Shown here: in pieces, positions 26,995 to 35,439 of the stretch | Numbering within the stretch: the first letter of the stretch is position 1 | Layout: each line of letters opens with the position of its first letter | Origin: Psychrobacillus sp. FSL K6-4046 | GTDB taxonomy: Bacteria > Bacillota > Bacilli > Bacillales_A > Planococcaceae | Length of the DNA stretch: 64,000 nucleotides | Assembly: GCF_038624605.1 (NCBI RefSeq) | Contig: NZ_CP152020.1 | Span: 372,001 to 436,000, forward strand | Direction of reading: 5' to 3' | Program-made: the position numbers and the translations under genes | The notes under the pieces: generated by a model | What the model was told of the DNA's origin: nothing | Databases searched by the model: none | Seen by the model: the letters and a program-made list of their open reading frames with translations, nothing else

Positions 26995-27411
26995 ATGACT
27001 AATGCAAAAGAACAAGCACTAAAAATATTAAATAGTAATATGATTGGTACTATGGCGACAGTGCAGCAAAATAAACCGCATTCCCGATATATGACCTTCT
27101 TTAATGACGACTTTATCCTCTATACCGCAACAAGTAAGAAAACGCATAAAGTAGAAGAAATTGAACTTAACCCATACACACACATCCTCCTAGGGTACGA
27201 TGGAAAAGGATTAGGTGATTCCTTCCTGGAAATTGAAGGGAAGGTCGAGGAATCGGATGACGAATCGATGAAAGAAAAGGTTTGGAATGATGCTTTAAAA
27301 GGATGGTTTAAAGGTCCAGATGATCCGGATTTAATCATTTTGAAAATTACTCCAACACAAGTTAGAGTTATGAATACAAAAGGCGAAGGTCCAGAAATAG
27401 TTGAATTTTAA
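26995..27411 (+). CDS. ydaG: general stress protein 26-type flavin/PNPOx-fold protein
   Basis: 138 residues, GGAGAG upstream of ATG. The pattern ALKILNSNMIGTMATVQQNKPHSRYMTFF, YTATSKKTHKVEEI, NPYTHILLGY and the C-terminal LKITPTQVRVMN fits the split-barrel, pyridoxamine-oxidase-like general stress protein 26 family (YdaG). These bind flavin; their in vivo reaction is unknown. A SigB-type promoter precedes it. The closeness of GSP39- and GSP26-type genes echoes the ydaD-ydaG area of B. subtilis. Confidence 0.85.
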   Translation: MTNAKEQALKILNSNMIGTMATVQQNKPHSRYMTFFNDDFILYTATSKKTHKVEEIELNPYTHILLGYDGKGLGDSFLEIEGKVEESDDESMKEKVWNDALKGWFKGPDDPDLIILKITPTQVRVMNTKGEGPEIVEF

Positions 27412-27416
27412 ACTCT

Positions 27417-27452
27417 AAAACACTCAAAACGACAAAGTTTTGAGTGTTTTTA
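27417..27452 (+). terminator. intrinsic terminator after ydaG-like gene
   Basis: AAAACACTCAAAAC / GTTTTGAGTGTTTT, a perfect 14-bp stem with a 6-base loop. Confidence 0.85.
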
Positions 27453-27534
27453 TATGCTAGTAAAGAATCCAATAGATTCACTTGCATACATAAAATATAA
27501 ATGGACAAACTAATCAAATCTATAGGAAGGGCAA

Positions 27535-29007
27535 GTGATTCTTATAACAAAGATGAAATTAGTAAAAAAGCCGATGCTTGCATATTTTATGGATGGTACC
27601 ACATCGACGAATGCTTTGGTTGAAAAAAGGATTAGGTATTATAAAGAGATTACTAAAGATAATAATGACGTTTTATATAAAAATATCCCAACTAACGAAG
27701 GCATTGTTACGATTATTTTTTCTCAATCCTTAACAGATAGCAAAACTTTAGAAATAATGGTTTTAATTCCTTTAGCAAATTATATTCACCAAATACATCA
27801 GGTGGCAGAACATATGAACCCCTCCAATATTGATGAGATTACACAAAAACTTGCTACTGGTGAAACGTTATTATACTTCCATGAGACAAACCGACTGTTA
27901 AGTATACATACGTATAGTGTAAAGGAGCGGGAAGTAACTACTTCAGAGATGGAGAGTACATTCATTGGCCCTCAAGATGTATTTACTGAATCCATACAGA
28001 CAAATCTTTCGCTTGTTAAAAGACGAATAGTTAATCCCATGCTTAAAAATGAAGACTTAACAATAGGAAGCGTTTCTAATACGAAAATCACTATTATATA
28101 TATAGATGATTTAGTAGATAGAACATCTCTCGAGCAATTAAAGAGTCGTTTAACCAAGCTTGATTATCCAAAGTTCTTTGATATTTCTACTCTTATGCAA
28201 TTAATAGAAGATAATCCCTATTCACTATTTCCTCAATATTATATGACTGTAAAACCGGATACCACATCACATTACCTTGCAGATGGCAGAATAGTTATTT
28301 TAATGGATAACAGTCAAGCAGCTCTTGTATGCCCAACCTCCTTTTTAGAAATGTTCATTAGTGCGGAGGATTATTATAATCGCTGGCCATCTGCTAGCTT
28401 AGTTAGATCTCTTCGATTTTTTGGTTTTTTCTTAACCATTATGATTACTCCAACTTATATTTCCGCATTAACCTTTCACCAGGAGGTGCTTCCTTATGAG
28501 CTCCTTTTAAATCTTCAAGAATCTAGAATGAAAGTGTCTTTTTCTCCTCTCTTTGAGGTGTTATTTATTGAACTAATTGTAGAGGTATTAAAAGAAGCAG
28601 GAGCCAGGATGCCAGCGAAAATTGGCCAAACGATAGGGATTGTTGGAGGGATTGTTATTGGTACTGCAGCAGTTGAAGCTGGCCTTGTCAGTAATATTTT
28701 AATCGTTATTGTGGCTACTTCTGCTCTGTTGTCCTTCCTTCCACCGGTTTTCCATATGAGTAATACGAGCAGGACTATTCGTTATGTCTTTATACTTTCA
28801 GCTGGTATCTTTGGTTTGTTTGGTCAAATGCTCGCATTTGCATGGCTAATTGCCCACTTATTAAGAGTAAAATCCCTCGGTACGCCATTTATGTCACCCG
28901 TTATACCGAGAAGGGTGTCTGACTTGATGGATAGTGTTGTACGTTTTCCAATATCTTTCTTAAAGCGGAAAAGCGGCATTTCTCGTTCCAAAAAACGAAG
29001 TATATAG
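27535..29007 (+). CDS. spore germination receptor A subunit (GerA/GerKA family)
   Basis: 490 residues; GTG start with AGGAAGGG just upstream. The N-terminal cytoplasmic domain (to ~280) contains ALVEKRIRYYKEI and VKRRIVNPMLKNEDLTIGSVSNTKITIIYID (family motif). The membrane domain has about five hydrophobic segments, including PAKIGQTIGIVGGIVIG, the GerA hallmark. The A-B-C order that follows defines a germinant receptor in the spore inner membrane, normally made in the forespore under SigG. The germinant cannot be deduced. Confidence 0.93.
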   Translation: MILITKMKLVKKPMLAYFMDGTTSTNALVEKRIRYYKEITKDNNDVLYKNIPTNEGIVTIIFSQSLTDSKTLEIMVLIPLANYIHQIHQVAEHMNPSNIDEITQKLATGETLLYFHETNRLLSIHTYSVKEREVTTSEMESTFIGPQDVFTESIQTNLSLVKRRIVNPMLKNEDLTIGSVSNTKITIIYIDDLVDRTSLEQLKSRLTKLDYPKFFDISTLMQLIEDNPYSLFPQYYMTVKPDTTSHYLADGRIVILMDNSQAALVCPTSFLEMFISAEDYYNRWPSASLVRSLRFFGFFLTIMITPTYISALTFHQEVLPYELLLNLQESRMKVSFSPLFEVLFIELIVEVLKEAGARMPAKIGQTIGIVGGIVIGTAAVEAGLVSNILIVIVATSALLSFLPPVFHMSNTSRTIRYVFILSAGIFGLFGQMLAFAWLIAHLLRVKSLGTPFMSPVIPRRVSDLMDSVVRFPISFLKRKSGISRSKKRSI

Positions 29008-29021
29008 GTAGGTGAACATAC

Positions 29022-30101
29022 CTGAGTGCTAATAAAGAGAGTTTAAAAGGCTATCATGTCATTTTTTTGGTACAGAGTATTATGTTTGGTACAGGAGTTC
29101 TGTCACTGCCTGAAAGATTGAGTAGTCTAGGATACAGCCAGGCTTTGATGCCAATTCTATTTGGAGTAATTGCAAGTATATCTCTATGGCCAATGATCTG
29201 GATATGTTCAAAATATCATGCAAAAAACTTGTTTGAGATTAATGAAGAAATATTAGGTAAGTCTTTAGGGAAGTGTATTAACGCCTTTATAGTCATTCAG
29301 TTAATTTTACTTGCAACTGCAAAGGTCAGCAATTATGTACAGCTGATTCAAAGCACGGCTCTCCAAGAACAAACGACAAGCATACCTCTTATTTTAGTTT
29401 TGCTATTGGTATTGTATATCGTTAATGGTGGTATAAAAAATGTTGCTAGATTTTGTATAATGGCATTTTTTATTACAATACCGATGGTTTACTTTTTAAA
29501 ATGGTCTATAAATAAAGGCGATATAAGCCATGTTTTCCCTTTGTTTAATCATAGTTGGAATGATTTTTTTGTGGCATTTGACCAAGGCTTTAATACTGTA
29601 TTCGGATATGAGGTAATATTAATATTCTTTCCTTATATTATTAATAAACAAAAAGCGTTTAAGCATGCATTAATAGGTATTTGGATTAGTGTATCTTTGT
29701 TCTTCTTGACTACCCTGGTAAGTGTCATGTATTTTTCTGAATGGCAGCTAAGCAATGTTCAGTACTCTGTTTTACATCTATTTAAAGCAGGGGGATTTTC
29801 TTTTGTGGAGAGAATAGATATTTTTGGTATTACCTTGTGGGTATTTTTAGTGCTTTCATCTGTGTCAGGATATATCTGGGCTTCTATGAAAGGTGTAAAT
29901 TCTATTATATCCAAAAGAAAAAGTTCCCACGTTTATATAATAGCTACCACCATTTTCGTAATCCTCACGCTACCGCTTTCTCATGAAAATTTAGAGAGGG
30001 CTTTTATTGTAAGTTATAGAATTGGTTATGGATTATTACTGTGGCCAATTATTTTAATTGCCCTTCACTTCATTAAAAAAAGCAGGTGGAATCATGAGTA
30101 A
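29022..30101 (+). CDS. spore germination receptor B subunit (GerB/GerKB family)
   Basis: Ten-span amino-acid-permease-like protein. The first ATG-like start in frame (TTG 29067) falls inside the first membrane helix (LVQSIMFGTGVLSLP), so it is too late. The frame is open only from 29016, and the only near-cognate start behind AGGTAGGTG (29006-29014) is CTG at 29022, giving SANKESLKGYHVIFLVQS... and 359 residues, the normal GerB length. This subunit binds the germinant. It overlaps the C subunit by 8 bases. The family call is firm; the CTG start is inferred. Confidence 0.88.
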   Translation: MSANKESLKGYHVIFLVQSIMFGTGVLSLPERLSSLGYSQALMPILFGVIASISLWPMIWICSKYHAKNLFEINEEILGKSLGKCINAFIVIQLILLATAKVSNYVQLIQSTALQEQTTSIPLILVLLLVLYIVNGGIKNVARFCIMAFFITIPMVYFLKWSINKGDISHVFPLFNHSWNDFFVAFDQGFNTVFGYEVILIFFPYIINKQKAFKHALIGIWISVSLFFLTTLVSVMYFSEWQLSNVQYSVLHLFKAGGFSFVERIDIFGITLWVFLVLSSVSGYIWASMKGVNSIISKRKSSHVYIIATTIFVILTLPLSHENLERAFIVSYRIGYGLLLWPIILIALHFIKKSRWNHE

Positions 30102-31191
30102 AAAAATCATTTTAATATTATTAATAGGAATGATTTTTTTGACGGGCTGCAATTTGAATGAAAAGAAGGTGCCGATTGAAGGTATTGATATGGTAGGAGT
30201 TCTCGGATTTGACTATGAGGGAGAAGGAACTTATAAACTAACTGCAGCCATTCCTCAAAAATCCAAGTATGCTAATGAAAGAACACAAATTTATACAACT
30301 ACAACTGAATTAGTCACAACAGGAATGGTTGACATTGAGAAAAAAACAGAGAAAAAAGTAGTTCTAAATCAATTACGTGTCATTTTATTTAGTGAGGAAT
30401 TTGCTACTAGTGGAAAGGTTGAAGAAGTAATCAAGCATTTATACCGAAACACACAAGTAGGCAATGAGGTTTTGCTAGCTATTGTAAAAGGTAGCGCTGA
30501 GGAGTTAATGCGACAGGACTATACGGACAAGGCAAGCGTCATAAACTATGTCACTGACCTGCTCCAGCCAAGTGTAAACTTAGCATTTAACCCAAATACT
30601 AATATACATGACTTGATGTATACACAAACTAATCCTAATATAGATTCAATTATGCCTGTAATTGAACTTAAAGGGAAAAAGTTGGAGTTAACTGGTGTCG
30701 CCTTATTTAAAGGGGATCATATGGAAAACGTACTTCACCCAGATGATGCTTTATATATTCAAGCAATACAGGGGAAGAAAAAATTATCTCCTTTTACCTT
30801 AAAGGTAGGGGGAGGAGATACACTCTTACTTGATTTCATTGATAACAGCGTAAAAATTATAAGTAATAAAAGCTTAGAATCCCCAAGATTAAAAATTATA
30901 CTTAAGATAGAGGGAACGATGTCAGAGTATAAAGGTAAAAGTGCTTCCTTTAAAGACCCGGAAATCATGGAAAGATTAGAAAAAGATGCAGAGAAGGATT
31001 TAGAAAAAAAAATCAATGATTTCTTAGAAGAAATGCAAAAATTAGAGGTCGATCCCATTGGATTGACAGAAAACGTACGTCGACATCAGCGAGTTAAGTG
31101 GGATACCGAGCTTACCCGTAAAACTATAAGTAAAATGAAGTGGGATATTGAGGTTGATATGTCTATTTTAAGTACAGGTGTACTTCACTAG
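30094..31191 (+). CDS. spore germination receptor C subunit lipoprotein (GerC family)
   Basis: 365 residues from ATG at 30094 (AGGTGG upstream), inside the end of the B gene. Signal peptide with lipobox IFLTGCN; acylated cysteine anchors it outside the spore inner membrane. Typical GerC blocks: VLGFDYEGEG, NQLRVILFSEEFA, then the C-terminal domain ending with NVRRHQRVKWDTE. It completes the A-B-C germinant receptor. Confidence 0.92.
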   Translation: MSKKIILILLIGMIFLTGCNLNEKKVPIEGIDMVGVLGFDYEGEGTYKLTAAIPQKSKYANERTQIYTTTTELVTTGMVDIEKKTEKKVVLNQLRVILFSEEFATSGKVEEVIKHLYRNTQVGNEVLLAIVKGSAEELMRQDYTDKASVINYVTDLLQPSVNLAFNPNTNIHDLMYTQTNPNIDSIMPVIELKGKKLELTGVALFKGDHMENVLHPDDALYIQAIQGKKKLSPFTLKVGGGDTLLLDFIDNSVKIISNKSLESPRLKIILKIEGTMSEYKGKSASFKDPEIMERLEKDAEKDLEKKINDFLEEMQKLEVDPIGLTENVRRHQRVKWDTELTRKTISKMKWDIEVDMSILSTGVLH

Positions 31192-31201
31192 AAAATAATT
31201 T

Positions 31202-31230
31202 AAGGAGGACATGAATATCCAGTCCTCCTG
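31202..31230. terminator. hairpin after the ger operon
   Basis: AGGAGGAC / GTCCTCCT stem, 11-base loop, no long T run; probably a weak terminator at the convergent junction. Confidence 0.5.
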
Positions 31231-31239
31231 CTTATCATA

Positions 31240-31389
31240 CTATTTATTTTTTCTAGAGGAATGTCTTAGTTCTGCAAATTCTCGAGCAAATTCTTCTCGG
31301 ACATCCTTAGGCTTAATCTTCATATTCTTTGGTGTCTGAGGTAAGGAACCAGTGTTATTACTACTTCCCTTTTTGTCGTCTCTACCCAT
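31240..31389 (-). CDS. YfhD-like small protein
   Basis: 49 residues from ATG at 31389 with GGGAG 9 bases upstream. It begins MGRDDKKG, then SLPQTPKNMK, the N-terminal signature of YfhD-type small proteins, followed by an Arg/Glu-rich tail (DVREEFAREFAELRH). Family members are short, hydrophilic, of unknown function, probably spore-associated in spore-formers. Converges on the germination operon. Confidence 0.65.
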   Translation of the reverse strand: MGRDDKKGSSNNTGSLPQTPKNMKIKPKDVREEFAREFAELRHSSRKNK

Positions 31390-31466
31390 GATGTGATACT
31401 CCCTTTCTAAAATTTTCTCTTTATTAAGATGAGAAGAAAAGGTAATTTTACTCCTGGGAATAAAAC

Positions 31467-32750
31467 TTATTTAGAAATCATTTTTCCTTTCTCTTGTTCC
31501 ACTACAGGTGGAATGTAAGCTAACGACGATCTAAAATTTAATTCGAAGGTAGTTCCAACGCCTACCTCGGACTCTACATGAATATTTCCATTCATTGCAC
31601 GGATAACGCTAAAAACAACCAATATACCAAGACCAGTTCCTTGGTTCCCTTTTGTAGAGTAATACGGCTCTCCTAAACGACTTAATTGCTCATCAGTCAT
31701 TCCTGAACCAGTATCTTTGATCGTGATGACGACGTTCGTAGGCGTAGCTTCTGTCCCCACAGTTAAAATTCCTCCTGAAGACATAGATTCTATTCCATTC
31801 TTCATAATATTAACTAAGCTTTGATGAAATTTTTGACTATCACCCATAATTATGGATTCCTCTGTGAAATCTGTAATTATTTCAACGGTCCTATTTTGTG
31901 CCAGTGGTATAAGCATTTGTATGACTTGATTTAATGCCTTGTTGATGAGAATAGTGTTTTCAGTTTCTGGATCAACTTTAGAAATTGTAAGATAATCTTG
32001 AATAACTCTTTCAGCTGACTGAAGCTCACTTTTAACGATAGATAAATACTGCCTTTTTGTGTCTGCTGAAATTGAGTCGTTATGTAAAAGTTGGACAAAA
32101 CCTATAGCAGCAGTCAATGGATTGCGTATTTCATGAGAGATAGCGGCACCCATCTTTTCCACAACTCCTTGCCTTTCTAAAGTTACAAGTTGCTGTCTGT
32201 AGATTGTAAATTTATCAACCTCCTCTAAAAAGTAGGTGATCATCCCTACTCCTAAAGGTTGTAAAAATAAAAATGCAAAACTTACATCAAGTATGTCATA
32301 ACCATCTAACATAAAAAGTAAAGGAGTGGTTTGATAAATTCCTACGATATAAATAAAGCCTATTGCTATCCAAATTCGTTGTTCTCTATTTTTTCCCAAA
32401 AACCAAGGGTGTATCTTCCATAAAATAAGAGAGAAAATTGCATAATAAGATACTGCTACCCAAAATCCTAAATCTATTCCAAAAAAGGCTCTAATAATAA
32501 TTGCTGTTAGACCTAGGTATGGACCTAGACCAATATAAAGCGCACCAATTACAAAAGGAATATTTCTTAAGTCCAATAAGATATTTTCAGATAAAGGATA
32601 GCTAAATCCGAAGCAAATTATGAGGCTGGCGAAACAATACAGCGTCGCAATGAATTGTACCTTTTTCGTATTTTCAAGCCAAATCAAGCTGAAAAAAAGT
32701 AATACTATTAAAAGAGATAGGTTGAAAAAAAAATGTAGCGTCAGCTCCAT
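31467..32750 (-). CDS. membrane sensor histidine kinase with 5TMR-LYT-type N-terminus (KinB-like)
   Basis: 427 residues. Five to six hydrophobic segments in the first ~185 residues (with LDLRNIPFVIGALYIGLGPYLG typical of 5TM-LYT sensors) are followed by the H-box EKMGAAISHEIRNPLTAAIGF, N-box NIMKNGIESM, G1 DTGSGM, F-box-like EPYYSTKGNQ and G2 GTGLGI, so it is a complete kinase. No response regulator is adjacent, as with phosphorelay kinases KinB/KinD, so a sporulation phosphorelay role is a reasonable inference. It is downstream of, and paralogous to, the next kinase gene. Confidence 0.85.
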   Translation of the reverse strand: MELTLHFFFNLSLLIVLLFFSLIWLENTKKVQFIATLYCFASLIICFGFSYPLSENILLDLRNIPFVIGALYIGLGPYLGLTAIIIRAFFGIDLGFWVAVSYYAIFSLILWKIHPWFLGKNREQRIWIAIGFIYIVGIYQTTPLLFMLDGYDILDVSFAFLFLQPLGVGMITYFLEEVDKFTIYRQQLVTLERQGVVEKMGAAISHEIRNPLTAAIGFVQLLHNDSISADTKRQYLSIVKSELQSAERVIQDYLTISKVDPETENTILINKALNQVIQMLIPLAQNRTVEIITDFTEESIIMGDSQKFHQSLVNIMKNGIESMSSGGILTVGTEATPTNVVITIKDTGSGMTDEQLSRLGEPYYSTKGNQGTGLGILVVFSVIRAMNGNIHVESEVGVGTTFELNFRSSLAYIPPVVEQEKGKMISK

Positions 32751-32792
32751 AGTATTACCTCTTTTCAGAAAGATTGAATGTGAATTAAAACT

Positions 32793-34004
32793 TTACCAGA
32801 ATATATATGAAGTTTTTTGTTTGCGGAAGGTAAAGTAATAAGTAGTTTCCTGTTCGGTTCTCTTCGTTCGAACAGTACCTTTTATGTTTCTTATAATACC
32901 GAAATCAATGGATGTGTCTAGTACTTTAGATTCCATTTGATTTTCTGTGGTAGGACTAGTTATTGTAATAAGAATTTTGGTTTTAGTCTCCTTAGTTGTG
33001 ATAGATATAACGCCTCCATCTGTTAAGGAAACTATATTATTTTTAATGATATTTATGAATGTGTGCTGGAACTTTGCACGATCTCCGTCTATTAAACTAG
33101 TAGACGATAAATCAGAGACAATCTTAACTGAATAATAATTGGCTAATGGTTGTAAAAGCTTTAGAACAATAGGGAGTTCCTCTTGAATATTCAATTCTTT
33201 TGTATGTTCCGTTATAGGCTTAGAGTAGGTTAAATAATCTTGAATAATTTTCTCAGCCAAATCAAGTTCGTCTTTTAAAATAGCAAGGTATTGCTTGCTT
33301 TTTTCAGAATCTAGCGGTTCTCTAGTTAATAATTCGACAAATCCAATTGCTGAAGTTAAAGGATTTCTAATTTCATGTGATATAGCCGCACCCATTTGTT
33401 CTACGGCTTCTTTTTTTTCTACTTTTATTAAAAGCTTCCTTTGGGTATTAATTTTTTCAAAGGCTTCAATAATATATGTAATAATGGCAATGCCAAGTGG
33501 TGGTATAACTATATATGCTATATATAAATCTAAAGTATGTGCGCTCCCACTAGTGTTTAGTACAACTAATAATATAAAAAGGCTCATCATAAGAGCTAAA
33601 AAGGAGGAACAAATTATACGATATTTAGATTTTAATCGCATAAAATAAGGAGATACTATCCATAATGCAATACTTAGTATGCCATTGATCGTAAGAGTCA
33701 TATAGAAACCTAAATCTATTCCATGTAGACCTCTTAGTAAAATGACGATTGCGCCCAAAATTGGACTCAACCTAAAATAGAGGCTTCCTATAAGTAAAGG
33801 GACAATTCGTAAATCTAACATTAATTCATCCGTTAAATGATAGGAAAACAAATAGCACAGAAGTAATGTAATAACAAAAAATATTAAAGAGGTTTTTTTT
33901 CTTTTAAGCAAGCTACCAGGTTTTCTTAAGTTAGTGAAACAAAGGAAAAACAAGATGATAATTAAGGATAAATTGAATAGAAAATTAACGGTAATAAGCT
34001 CCAA
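32793..34004 (-). CDS. paralogous membrane kinase with degenerate ATP-binding domain
   Basis: 403 residues, TTG start behind GAGGTATT. Same layout as its neighbour: membrane sensor (LDLRIVPLLIGSLYFRLSPILG), H-box EQMGAAISHEIRNPLTSAIGF, then NIIKNNIVSLTDGG. After this the G1 box (DTGSGM in the neighbour) is replaced by SPTTENQMES, the ATP-lid is missing and the G2 GTGLG is replaced by TSIDFGIIR. It probably cannot bind ATP normally, yet the phospho-acceptor His is kept. The frame is intact, so loss looks selected or tolerated rather than frameshifted. It may dimerise with the intact paralogue. Confidence 0.8.
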   Translation of the reverse strand: MELITVNFLFNLSLIIILFFLCFTNLRKPGSLLKRKKTSLIFFVITLLLCYLFSYHLTDELMLDLRIVPLLIGSLYFRLSPILGAIVILLRGLHGIDLGFYMTLTINGILSIALWIVSPYFMRLKSKYRIICSSFLALMMSLFILLVVLNTSGSAHTLDLYIAYIVIPPLGIAIITYIIEAFEKINTQRKLLIKVEKKEAVEQMGAAISHEIRNPLTSAIGFVELLTREPLDSEKSKQYLAILKDELDLAEKIIQDYLTYSKPITEHTKELNIQEELPIVLKLLQPLANYYSVKIVSDLSSTSLIDGDRAKFQHTFINIIKNNIVSLTDGGVISITTKETKTKILITITSPTTENQMESKVLDTSIDFGIIRNIKGTVRTKRTEQETTYYFTFRKQKTSYIFW

Positions 34005-34113
34005 TTTAATACCTCATCTCACCTTAAGATTATAAATTTATATTATCTTTAAATCGAAGGGTATTCAAGTTTTTATTTAATTATTTGGAAAATTTAATAA
34101 AATGAAAGTAAAT

Positions 34114-34146
34114 AAAAACCAGATCTATAAGCTAGATCTGGTTTTT
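34114..34146. terminator. bidirectional terminator
   Basis: AAAAACCAGATCTA / TAGATCTGGTTTTT, a 14-bp perfect stem with a 5-base loop, directly after the stop of the minus-strand gene at 34148. Confidence 0.85.
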
Positions 34147-34147
34147 A

Positions 34148-34585
34148 CTATAGGCTTTCTTTATTAAAAAAAGAAATTAGCTGCTTATTGGTAGGAGCTT
34201 GGATTTTAAACGTTAGCTCTCTATCACCGCTATTTTCAATACGTGGGATGATGGATTCTATTACATGGAACTTCCAAAAAGATGGCTTACTTTTCGTGCT
34301 TTTTTCGGTATCCGAAGTCATCATTTTACGTTGGAAGGGATGTAACTTACACATAAGGAATTTTTCTTTTAGACGTATGAGTAAATATCCATCATCTGTT
34401 TCAGGGTTAAACTTTTTCATAAGTGATTCACCTAGCTCAAACGTGTTTGATTTATTTTGAACCGATGGCGAAATGACAAAAATATTTCCTTTACGAAACA
34501 CGGAAGTATTAGAAACTTGTTGTAGACCTAATTCGTTGATTAAAAAATCAAGATTTACTTGTGATGCTTCACTAGCGACTGACAT
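34148..34585 (-). CDS. conserved-looking cytoplasmic protein, unknown
   Basis: 145 residues; ATG behind AAAGGAGG with 9-base spacing. Soluble, no signal or membrane segment, mixed alpha/beta composition (e.g. LDFLINELGLQQVSNTSVF, TDDGYLLIRLKEKFLMCKL). I recognise no family. The strong ribosome site and own terminator support expression as a single gene. Confidence 0.6.
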   Translation of the reverse strand: MSVASEASQVNLDFLINELGLQQVSNTSVFRKGNIFVISPSVQNKSNTFELGESLMKKFNPETDDGYLLIRLKEKFLMCKLHPFQRKMMTSDTEKSTKSKPSFWKFHVIESIIPRIENSGDRELTFKIQAPTNKQLISFFNKESL

Positions 34586-34914
34586 AAAGTAGTGCCTCCT
34601 TTACAAATCCACAAACTCATTACTATTAAGTATACCCCATTTTCACATTAATATCTTAAGTTAAGCATAATAAAATTAATAATTTACTGATTTTTCGTAA
34701 AAAAAACCAAAAAAAATATAAAAATAGCCTTCCTACTAAGTATATTTTGAGTAGAAACACTTAATTCCTATAATGTAAAAATTTTTATAGTAGAACAAAT
34801 TAAATGAAATGAATTTTACACGAAAACATATTAAAGTACGTTTACAATAAAAATGTAAAACTTTTTTTCAATTAGTCTGTCTAATTAATAGGGACGTAGA
34901 AATGGGGTGATGGT
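34586..34914. other. divergent AT-rich promoter region
   Basis: About 330 bases between the divergent minus-strand hypothetical gene and the ECF sigma gene. Apart from the ribosome site at the left edge and the ECF-type promoter at 34854-34881, nothing was recognised. Confidence 0.5.
34854..34881 (+). promoter_or_regulatory. possible ECF-type autoregulatory promoter
   Basis: TGTAAAAC, then 16 bases, then TGTC. ECF promoters have an AAC core and CGTC about 16 bases apart. It lies 34 bases upstream of the sigma factor gene, as expected for autoregulation. Confidence 0.4.
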
Positions 34915-35439
34915 TTGAGCGAACAACTGTTATTAGTAAAAAGAGCGATAAAGGGGAATGAGGAAGCTTTTTTGGACTTGATGCATGTGCATCAGGAAGC
35001 ATTATATAGGACTGCTATATCCTTTTTAAAAAATGAAGAGGATGCATTGGAGGCTGTGCAAGAAGTTACCTATAGAGCCTTTAAACATATAGGGAAACTG
35101 AAAGAGCCGGCTTATTTTAAAACATGGGTAACCCGCATCATGATGAACTATTGCCAGGATGAAATTCGAAAAAGTAAGCGTGAATTAGTTGAGGATGACT
35201 TACTACACTTAATTGGAGTAGAGGAGAATTTTACCTTTCTAGAAATAGAAGAGGCACTTAAACATCTGACTGACTACGAAAGAGAGCTACTCCATCTCAA
35301 ATACTTTGAAGACATCAAAATTAAAGATATTGCAATCATGTGGAAGACACCAGAAGGGACGATTAAAACTAGACTACATAAGGCACTCCGCTCATTACGA
35401 CATCAATTTGAAGGGAAAGGGGAGATGAAGCGTGTTTGA
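34915..35439 (+). CDS. ECF RNA polymerase sigma factor
   Basis: 174 residues; TTG start behind GGGGTGAT. Region 2: AFLDLMHVHQEALYRTAISFLKNEEDALEAVQEVTYRAF (the DALEAVQE core and KTWVTRIMMNYCQDEIRK are diagnostic). Region 4: LEIEEALKHLTDYERELLHLKYFEDIKIKDIA followed by TPEGTIKTRLHKAL. SigV/SigM-like in size. Its stop overlaps the next gene, a DUF4179 anti-sigma-like protein, by 8 bases, so the pair is co-translated. Confidence 0.9.
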   Translation: MSEQLLLVKRAIKGNEEAFLDLMHVHQEALYRTAISFLKNEEDALEAVQEVTYRAFKHIGKLKEPAYFKTWVTRIMMNYCQDEIRKSKRELVEDDLLHLIGVEENFTFLEIEEALKHLTDYERELLHLKYFEDIKIKDIAIMWKTPEGTIKTRLHKALRSLRHQFEGKGEMKRV

